Source: Tubulanus polymorphus
Taxonomy: Eukaryota > Nemertea > Palaeonemertea > Tubulaniformes > Tubulanidae
Assembly (NCBI RefSeq): GCF_964204645.1
Contig: NC_134025.1
Location: 248,001-312,000 of the forward strand
DNA: 64,000 nucleotides
Direction: 5' to 3'
Shown here: positions 56,036 through 64,000 of the stretch, in pieces
How the letters are laid out: every line of letters starts with the position of its first letter
Numbering within the stretch: position 1 is the stretch's first letter
Made by a program: the position numbers and the translations under genes
Notes under the pieces: model-generated
Database searches by the model: none
What the model saw: the letters and a program-made list of their open reading frames with translations, nothing else
What the model was told of the DNA's origin: nothing

Positions 56036-57671
56036 TTTTAGCGGCGGTGCCGGCGACGGCGGCCGCGGCGGTCACGTGTTTAATCTAATCCGTGTAGTAG
56101 AACACTGACTTTATCAGCGAACAATCGACTAAAAAATGCGATGTTTGTAGAACGTGCTTTAAGACTAAAATCGGTATAGTCGGGGTAGACTTACTGGCGT
56201 CAGTCGAACAACCCGTTAAACTAAGTATTATTTATACAAATCCTAGTTAACTAAAGTGTTTTATTATCACTGAATAGATCTCGAATATAATAGAAGTTTA
56301 TAATGTCAACTTTATTATAAACCACGTGACCCTTCAATCAACATTACATCCACGGTACTTTAACCGTTCGAATAATCATCTAATATACTTTTGATGATTA
56401 TTCTTGGATATCTTTTTATCAGCGCGAAAATATTCATTTTATTAATCGCTAAGTATCGATGACGCTGCAACTTTTACGTGTTGAAAATACATAAAACCAT
56501 CGATGGAAAAAGGCGCAGTTTCTGTCTCTAATTTTAACCTCGTTAAATTAATAGAGAAATTAAATGATTTGCGAAACTTCATCTCGAAGGCGAACGTATA
56601 AATTCTGCCCATGTTTGATAAAATTGCGAATTTCGAAAATTCTAAAATCGTCACTAAAAAGGCAGAGTTTCCGTTAAAACTCGCTCTCAATCGATAGGAA
56701 ACGATTTTGATAAAGTGGAGATTATTCTATGATTCATTGATATTTATTTCCGATCGACAGCGCATGCGCGTAGAGAGAAGCTTCAGGCCAGACGATAAGA
56801 CACGTGGTTTAATCATTCTCTTACACGACACATCTCGTTTTATTGTTCTTTACAGCAATTTCTAGAATTTTCTCACCGTGTTTTTTTTCCGATTCGAATC
56901 CCAAACCAAATCAAACCGCGCCCGAGCAGACGATAGGAAAAATCAATCCGCTTTTTTATATCTATTTCCTCTCATTTATAAATAGAAAGGTAATATTTAT
57001 ATCTTTATATACTTATACGTGATGTCGTGAAAGGCTTCCCCGAACTAGAAACTGATTGAAAACTATTTTTGTTTTTTTTTCTAAACATCCATAAACTTCT
57101 TAAGAACGGAATAAATTCTAAATTAAAACAAGTTTTAAAACGCGAAACAGAGGAAAAATGTTCAAAGTATATAAGAGTTTGAAATGACTTCGAGTCCGTA
57201 GTTTTTTTAAATGAATTTCGTTTGAAGCCGTTTTAAGGCGTTACCGATACCAATTATAATCGATAGATCTTCAATAAATGATGCCCAAATGTCAGTGATC
57301 GGGTGGGTCGTCTCGAATTACATACAGCCTGCGGTCTAAATAAAACATCAGACACGCACACACACGCGGAGACTGGCTGCTGCTGCTGCTGCCGCCGCTG
57401 CTCCCTCCCGGTTATTGAGCAGGCAAATACGTGTAAATTCACTGATAAAACACGTGGTATTGTACACACACGCACTGATGGGTGGGACCTCCCTGGTGCG
57501 ACACTTGGTCATCATTCCTCCTTCTCCTTCACCTCACTTACAAATCAAACAAGTTACAATTGGATAAAACGATTTAATCGTGAGGCTTTAAGAGAAATGT
57601 ATCTGATGTTAGGACATTTAAATCATTGCTAATTCTTTTAACTTTATTTTAACTTCAGAAACTGATTTATT

Positions 57672-57776
57672 GACAATTGATGAAACACTCTGAGTCCGTG
57701 TTGTGAAACACTCTGAGTCCGTGTTGTGAAATACTCTGAGTCCGCGTTGTGAAACACTCTGAGTCCGTGTTGTGAA
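57672..57776 (+). repeat. 23-bp minisatellite, 4 copies
   Basis: Unit GAAACACTCTGAGTCCGTGT plus TGT. The words GATGAAACACT and GAGTCCGTGTTGT also occur singly near 687 and 9,705, so the unit derives from a dispersed repeat. Confidence 0.88.
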
Positions 57777-58732
57777 GATCATATGAAAATAATCCCACAA
57801 TATCAGAATAACAGATTCAGTCAGTGTCAATAGTCGCTGTTACTGGTCGAAGGTGAAATAATTATGTAATCTATTCTAAGATATACTCGATACAAGGCCG
57901 ACCGGGAGAGAGAGAGAGCAGTTAATAGTAAATACACATGAATTGATAGAATTAATGAAATCCACGCACGTAAAGTCTAGGAGACAAGTTACCGCTGCGT
58001 TAGGCGCCATTGATTCAACTCGATGGACACGACCAGAATACTCTACCAGCAAATTAACTCATTTTTAGTTTCATCACGATTTTGAATGTAAGACTTCTTC
58101 CGTTTATCCGACCAGTAAAATTCATCATTAGTTCGGCTACGTGCTTTATCAATACTCGACTGCCGGAGCTGGCTACACGATTCGCAGTAAAATCCGGCAG
58201 AAATAATTGAAAGATAAAACTAATAATTTAGTATAATATAATTCTTCACTATTCGCCAATAACTTCTACAAAAATTGTCGATATTTATAACATTTCAATT
58301 ATCATTTTTACAGTCGATTTTTTCTTTCATTAAATGGAAAATGAAAAAATTATTTCTCATTAACAGAAAATGTACATAGCAACAAATATAATAATCATCC
58401 TCCAGGGAGACAGTTATTGAGGGGCTGGCAGGCCGGCGGGCTGGCGAGTGGGCTGGCCGGCGGGCCGCCAGTTTTAGACAGAAGACTGAAATGATGTTTT
58501 AATAAACAGTAATCCTGACTGACTGACAGTTTGTTTCCTGTTTGTGTGAGTTTAAAACAGCGCCAAACGAGTTCACGATTTTCTATTTGATAAAATCTAT
58601 TTTATCTTCATGTATTTTTATCAAAATTCAAACACTTTATTATCAAATACACGATTCCTTATTTCATTATCAAATACACGATTCCTTATCTGACATTATA
58701 AAACTTTACACAATTTGTCCCGTTTATAACAA

Positions 58733-60466
58733 TCAAGTGTCTCTTTCTTTTTTGATTTTAAGATCTTTATATTCCTCGCCGAGAATGGTAGCTATTTCGC
58801 CCTGCATGAACGCCCAGGGAACTGTAGATCCGACCAGTGGACACTTCTTACCACTGGGGCAATAAACCTCACCTCCAGCGCCTTGTCGTTTGATACTCTC
58901 CCTCGAACAGGGGAAACAGAATTTATGTTCGGGTACAGATGGACACTGCACGAAATGAGTATCTTCCAATCGCTCGTGGCACAGAGTACATTTTAAACTG
59001 GCCTCACTCGATCCCAGACCGTTATCTAGTTTATTAAATGGAAGATCGCTATGGTTGTTATTATTTATATTTCGTAATGATTTCGGTGAATGCGGAGAGC
59101 TGCGGTTACTGGGGGAACCGGACGCTCGTCGCTGCGTGGTATTATCTGTAGAACCGCCGCTAGTAGACATTAGTCCTACAATGGATGAAGAGTTAGGTTC
59201 GGGAGGAGTGCCCGCGTGGTTACTGAGAGGAGACATCGATGACGCACTAGGTGGACCCGAACCGTGCGGGTTTGTGTTGTACCCAGAACCTGATGTCGAT
59301 GAAATAGTTAATTTCAGCGCCTCTGGTTGAGTTTGCTGCATCCAACATCTCTTCACATCATCTACGCATTTACTCTCATCAATCGACGGTTCAGGGCTCG
59401 CTTTACGTTTTCGGTTTATCTCGAATAGAGGTTTCTGTTGAGGACGAACTAACATCGGAATCCGACCGTCTCGAGTAACGGGCATCAGAGGACACGGAAC
59501 GTCGAGAGGTTCGGGCATCATATCTCGTTTAACCGTCTCTTTAAACACGCGTACAGACTCGGGTAATAAATCACCTAACAATCTCCAATCATTAGAACCG
59601 TGTTTCATTTCATACTCCAGATATTTAAATCCAGATGAAAGTCCTTTCCCGATATCCTTCATACATTCTTGGTACATATGTTTAGCTACTCCCGAAGCGC
59701 TGCTATAAACAGTTCCGGACCCGGCGGGATATTCGATGAATATTTTAAGTTCGTATTCCATTCCGGATTTCATGAACGCGTCGAACGCGAATACCCGACC
59801 TACCAGGCAGTGATCCTTCTTAAACCGAACATCGAACGGGGTACAACTACTGAGTGTCGATAGAATGTCTTTAACAAGAGCCGGGCGCGAGCTCGGGTCA
59901 TCTGTAATCTGTTTATTGTCCACGCGCTCGTCGTCGAGATCGTGACGTTTACCGTTAACTAATGATAGTGGAGCCGTAGCCGCTGGATTGGGTCGAGAAT
60001 GAGGAGGAGGCAAAGGAGGAACTGTAGCGTGTAGACTACCCATACCTGCTGTTACTGATGGATGATGAAGTCCGGGTCGTGGTCCGTGTGATTTAGGACT
60101 GCGACGGTCAGTTTCTAAATGCGGCGGTCCGATTCCGTTAATCCCGCTTAATCTCTGCGGATTATAATCCAACATGACTCTAGGTTTATCCTGTATCGGA
60201 TAGCGATCTAAATGAGGCGGAAGATCGCGAGCGCTCAGTTGAGGAGGAGGTCCTTGTAGTTTCATCGGCGCACGAGAATCCTGAAATCCGTGAACGCGTT
60301 TCATCTGTCGAGCGGCTTCGATCACGAATTCGATTCGATCGGGTCCTTCGTAATTAACGCAACCTCGACAAACAGATTCGGTAAAATCGTGTAACATCGC
60401 CCACGGCATCCGAGGTAAATCGCATAGATAACAGTGCTGTCTCTGACCCCTGTGCGGTACAGACAT
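58733..60466 (-). CDS. IRF2BP: IRF2BP-family transcriptional co-regulator
   Basis: Nuclear co-repressor/co-activator of the IRF2BP1/IRF2BP2/IRF2BPL family, and potentially a RING E3 ligase. Single exon, 577 aa. I start at ATG 60466; the frame runs only a few codons further up without another ATG. The N-terminal zinc finger uses C12, C15, C33 and C36 in [14 protein letters not shown] and [17 protein letters not shown], which is nearly identical to vertebrate members. A mid region with [20 protein letters not shown] is also family-like. Between them are Pro-rich and Ser-rich disordered stretches. The C-terminal C3HC4 RING starts at residue 493 ([10 protein letters not shown]) and ends at C542 ([12 protein letters not shown]). 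Vertebrate IRF2BP genes are likewise intronless in their coding part. It is probably the single invertebrate parent of the three vertebrate paralogues. Confidence 0.95.
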   Translation of the reverse strand: MSVPHRGQRQHCYLCDLPRMPWAMLHDFTESVCRGCVNYEGPDRIEFVIEAARQMKRVHGFQDSRAPMKLQGPPPQLSARDLPPHLDRYPIQDKPRVMLDYNPQRLSGINGIGPPHLETDRRSPKSHGPRPGLHHPSVTAGMGSLHATVPPLPPPHSRPNPAATAPLSLVNGKRHDLDDERVDNKQITDDPSSRPALVKDILSTLSSCTPFDVRFKKDHCLVGRVFAFDAFMKSGMEYELKIFIEYPAGSGTVYSSASGVAKHMYQECMKDIGKGLSSGFKYLEYEMKHGSNDWRLLGDLLPESVRVFKETVKRDMMPEPLDVPCPLMPVTRDGRIPMLVRPQQKPLFEINRKRKASPEPSIDESKCVDDVKRCWMQQTQPEALKLTISSTSGSGYNTNPHGSGPPSASSMSPLSNHAGTPPEPNSSSIVGLMSTSGGSTDNTTQRRASGSPSNRSSPHSPKSLRNINNNNHSDLPFNKLDNGLGSSEASLKCTLCHERLEDTHFVQCPSVPEHKFCFPCSRESIKRQGAGGEVYCPSGKKCPLVGSTVPWAFMQGEIATILGEEYKDLKIKKERDT

Positions 60467-61489
60467 CTTCACTTTATATCTATATATATATTACACTAGT
60501 TCATAAAATGAAAACAGATCGCGTCTGAAGTTGAGAGATTTGTAGAGATACGCGCGCGCGTGTGTCTGACATCTGAGGTGAGATGTGACTAACTAACAGA
60601 CGACTCTCAACACTCGACTACCATACTAGAATAACTGTAGCACGCGCATGCGCCGTGCCGTACCTGCTGGCTATGATCGTCACGTATGAAGAAGGAAACG
60701 GCGACGGCAGTGGCGCACTCTCTCACTCACTAGCGATACGTCATCATAGATCACCAGAATAAAACATGCCTCCAGCTATATTACTAATATAAGACAGTAG
60801 AGCCTGAGGGTTTCATATCTATACTCGCGACCTCGATACAATCACCGATATGACGTCATTCATATGAAACAGCGAGCAGTGAGACTGAGGGGGGACGTTT
60901 AAAAATAATAATCCGTATTTTAAAATTGACGGAAAAATGATGTTAATTGATTGAATGATTATCAGTGGGTGAAACCTGCGTGAACCTTCTCTCTCAAAAC
61001 CTCGCGAAGAAATTCATCTTGTTTCTAGATGTTTCGTTTTACAATTCGTATAATCGATGAATTAACAAATAAATTTACGTCATTATTATTAGATTATTTG
61101 GAGATTATATTCTAGAAGTGTGAGTTAGTAACATTTGACTGAAGTGTCGACCTAATCCTGAGTCGCTATTCACATTTGGTTATCTGCATTGTAATTGTGT
61201 CCTGATAAAGAAATTCGACTTAAAATTCGGACATTGAAATCAAAATTCGGAGTTTAAAATTAATACCCACTTAATACACATTTAAAGGATTACAGCGAAA
61301 TTCATTTAATCATAAAATTAAGAGACGACATTTCGGAATCTCTAAGAAGCCGGAATCTTCATGTGTAAGAAATAACTAGACAAGGGGGGACAAGTTGTAT
61401 CCCTGACGAATGTTTCTACAAATAGTCTCAAATGCTGTGTCTTGAATTTGAAGGGGTTTTAATTTGAAGGTGTGACGCTCTGTTTCACG

Positions 61490-61840
61490 TTAAGGCGAGG
61501 GTTAGTTGTTGAGGAAGGGGAGAGGAGTATCTGTTGGTTAAGGCGTGGGTTAGTTGTTTTAGAAGCCTTCCTTCTAAAACACAACTTAAGGAGAGGGTTA
61601 GTTGTTTTAGAAGGAAGGGGAGAGGAGTATCTGAGAGGGTTAGTTGTTTTAGAAGGAAGGAGAGAGGAGTATCTGAGAGGGTTAGTTGTTTTAGAAGGAA
61701 AGAGAGAGGAGTATCTGAGAGGGTTAGTTGTTTTAGAAGGAAAGAGAGAGGAGTATCTGAGAGGGTTAGTTGTTTTAGAAGGAAGGGGAGAGGAATATCT
61801 GAGAGGGTTAGTTGTTGAGGAAGGGGAGAGGAGTATCTGT
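61490..61840 (+). repeat. ~42-bp minisatellite, about 7 copies
   Basis: Units contain GAGGGTTAGTTGTTTTAGAA and GGGGAGAGGAGTATCTGA. Open in two plus frames because 42 is a multiple of 3. The first units are irregular, and one has an inverted CCTTCTAAAACACAACTTAA segment beside it, giving a small hairpin. Confidence 0.88.
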
Positions 61841-62424
61841 CGCGCGGTGACTATCGGTTGATGTGTTTAGTTTATTAATGAAATATCTTCACAACACGCT
61901 TACAACACAATTATATCCATCGAAGCATTGGCAGACGTAACGTGACGTGGAAATGGGCTGAAGTTATTTGGCTAAAGCTCGGTTGATCTGCACCATGGCG
62001 AACGTGCGTGACAGTAGCGCGGGAACAGACACGAAACCCGGGAAAAAGACAGCACGGTTTCGAGGAAATAAGCACGAAAGCGAATTAGCAGGATGTATAC
62101 TCGGGGAGCCTTAAATGAATAACTCAATATCAGTAAGCACGAACCACTGACTGGCGCACGTTCCGTATTGACTACAGATTGAGGGCTGAAGAAACTGTCT
62201 TTATCACCGCGCCGTGTGCTCGCAGTGTGCGCTGTGGCACACGCCCTTTCATCATTAAAAAATAACTCAGTGCGACGGCACTGACTGATGAAATAATACC
62301 TTAACAACAGTAACACATTTTGAATTCGACACCGGTATTCATCCAACTATATCTGAACTGATTCCCGAATTCAAAATCAAACCCCAGTTTCTTGTTGCTG
62401 GTAGGTCAACCATCAGTATCATTG

Positions 62425-62525
62425 ATACTGGTGAGGGCTAGTGGAGTTGACACGGGTGAGGGCTAGTGGACTTGATACTGGTGAGGGCTAATGGAGGGTG
62501 AGGGCTGGTGGAGTTGATACGGGTT
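62425..62525 (+). repeat. Irregular repeat of GGTGAGGGCTAGTGGAGTTG
   Basis: Four to five imperfect copies. Confidence 0.8.
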
Positions 62526-63144
62526 AGACATGCGTGTCTAACTATAAAACTTAACATTAACCTCTGTAAAGTTGAAGCCTTTTAACAAACTGCAGACTCG
62601 TTCTAGTCACGAATTCTCCAGTTCCCGGATGGCGCCATAAGATCGCCGATTTTTTATTCATGCACACGACAGAATATCGTGATATAGCAAAATTCATAAA
62701 TCGAGCTGATATTGTTGGCGCAGGCGCAGGCTGCTGCTGCTGCTGCTGGGATAGAGGGGATGAATGATGTATGGTTGGTATAATTACACTACAGTTAATT
62801 GTCTCGCAGATTAGCATAGAACGACACGCAATGTATTCATTAGGTAACATACACCCCCACGCCCTAACACCCCTCCCCGCGCCCTCTCACTCCCTCCCCG
62901 TGTATAACACACGTCTCCCGAAACGATTCATACTTCAAAACGTCATCAATCGCAATTAAACCACGATTCATCATCAGAAAAATTATCGATAATTATTGAG
63001 GAAGAAAACTCGTTCCTTTTACAGATAGTTGAAACAGCGACGTGGGAGGCATAGACTCCGCGTGGAACAGCTATATCAGACCTAATGAGAAACTGTCATT
63101 AGAAACTGATGTAAATCAGATAATGATAGCGGTATTGTTACAGT

Positions 63145-63240
63145 GGATCACACCTGACTGGTCACCGGTACCACACCTGACTGGTCACCGGTTACCACAC
63201 CTGACTGATCACCGGTAACCACATCTCACTGGTCACCAGT
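63145..63240 (+). repeat. ~23-bp repeat, CACCTGACTGGTCACCGGTA type
   Basis: Four imperfect units directly upstream of the second SINE. Similar GACCAGTGACCACCACAGGT words precede the first SINE at about 55,731. Confidence 0.8.
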
Positions 63241-63279
63241 CACAACCACACTGACCAGATAAACCAACAAACTCTATCA

Positions 63280-63485
63280 GTGGTGTATGGTCCAGTGGTT
63301 AGCGTGTTAGGCCGACATGCTGGAGGCCGCGGGTTCGAGTCCTGCTAGGGTTAGGGTTATGGGAGAGCTAGGGTTTGGGTTAGCGAGGTTAGGTCACTGA
63401 TGTCGCATTTTTGGTTCTGGTTTTGCCTTGAAGATACAATTTTTGTAAAAGATTTCTGTTTTGGAATAAAGAACAGCCTGAGCTA
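63280..63485 (+). mobile_element. tRNA-derived SINE, copy 2
   Basis: A box TGGTCCAGTGG (63288-63298) and B box GGTTCGAGTCC (63332-63342), the same 44-base spacing as copy 1. The head segment GTGGTTAGCGTG and TCGAGTCCTGCTA are shared with copy 1. The body is diverged (GATACAATTTTTGTAAAAGA, then GGAATAAAG). Confidence 0.75.
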
Positions 63486-63748
63486 AACCGGGTTCAAACA
63501 GCCCGAGCCGAGTGTGTATAAGGAGTAGTAGTTGTTTGTTGGTAGTGATTGTAGTCATGTAATAGTTAGTAATTCAAGTCATGTATCGCTATTAGTACAG
63601 TGATTGAATCGCAGAAAGGCATTCAGTCGATCATTTTATTAAACCAGACCGATGTCGACTGGTTACAAATGCGTTCGCGGACAAGTAACGTTTACTGATG
63701 AGCTGAGAATGTTTAATACCGCCGGGTCTCGGGGAATCTCAGGACCCG

Positions 63749-63865
<117 letters not shown>

Positions 63866-64000
63866 AGGATATTTCACTAATGTATGAAAGTGCTGCTAGG
63901 ATATTTCACTAATGTATGAAAGAAATAAAATCTGATTCTTTCTGATTCGATCAATTTAGTCGTTTAACGTGCGCGAATAAAACAGTCATATAACACACAT

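Larger units (their letters stand above)
48425..58732. other. Region between TALPID3 and IRF2BP, no gene recognised
   Basis: About 10 kb. It begins with presumed TALPID3 upstream DNA, then the 27-bp satellite. Open frames longer than 90 codons here are all repeat by-products or lack any protein-like composition. Other contents are listed as repeats and a SINE. The stretches 51,000-53,400 and 55,900-57,600 are unique-looking AT-rich DNA in which I see no exon. Confidence 0.4.
60467..63287. other. IRF2BP upstream region, no gene seen
   Basis: The first ~250 bp (to about 60,720) is richer in CpG (ACGCGCGCGCGTGTG near 60,550; GCACGCGCATGCGCCG near 60,640) and probably holds the promoter. Beyond it, DNA is AT-rich with two minisatellites. 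No exon was recognised on either strand. A short frame on the minus strand at 62,557-62,850 owes its Gln run to a CTG tract. Confidence 0.45.

Noticed and set aside
56442-56690. 82-codon minus-strand frame in the IRF2BP downstream spacer
   Set aside because: Composition is plausible, but I find no known domain, no clear start context and no flanking exons.

Overview
This window is nuclear DNA from an animal, most likely a marine invertebrate and perhaps a lophotrochozoan. The genes are split by short spliceosomal introns with GT..AG ends, the intergenic DNA is AT-rich, and all six recognisable products are metazoan families. Phylum is inference; nothing in the sequence fixes it. I rebuilt every multi-exon model by hand from splice sites, and all reading frames close.

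Layout. (1) 1-6.7 kb: an achaete-scute (ASCL) proneural bHLH gene on +, with a TATA box, a HES-type site and a probable intron in its 3'UTR. (2) 6.7-12.0 kb: no gene seen. (3) 12.3-15.8 kb: a FAM98-family gene on -, 11 exons, 514 aa, head-to-head with (4) PSMD8/Rpn12 on +, 17.3-19.9 kb, 8 exons, 265 aa. The 1.5 kb between them holds three tandem copies of a ~395-bp unit. (5) 20.6-24.5 kb: an LC3C-like ATG8 gene on +, 4 exons, 126 aa, whose encoded C-terminus is already the conjugation glycine. (6) 26.7-30.0 kb: a satellite field whose units carry a TFIIIC B-box-like palindrome and CTCF-like motifs. (7) 31.0-48.4 kb: TALPID3/KIAA0586 on -, 22 coding exons, 1336 aa in its shortest form. (8) 48.4-58.7 kb: no gene seen, many minisatellites. 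(9) 58.7-60.5 kb: an intronless IRF2BP-family gene on -, 577 aa. (10) 60.5-64 kb: IRF2BP upstream DNA, a SINE and a long CTG tract.

The genes are not an operon. They are independent loci for neural fate (ASCL), tRNA-ligase/RNA biology (FAM98), the proteasome lid (PSMD8), autophagy (LC3), ciliogenesis/Hedgehog signalling (TALPID3) and transcriptional co-regulation (IRF2BP).

The most striking signal is in TALPID3. A 42-bp minisatellite starts inside a coding exon, crosses its splice donor and copies that donor about 35 times. Because 42 is a multiple of 3 and the frame stays open, each donor could join the next exon in frame, giving a ladder of proteins with 0 to 34 copies of a 14-residue repeat. 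A second donor-copying minisatellite lies near the 5' end of the same gene. Other notable signals are a Penelope-like fold-back insertion with a hammerhead-core-like motif and a 17-bp target duplication, a set of fold-back elements with related ends that seem to have seeded tandem arrays, and the B-box/CTCF-like satellite.
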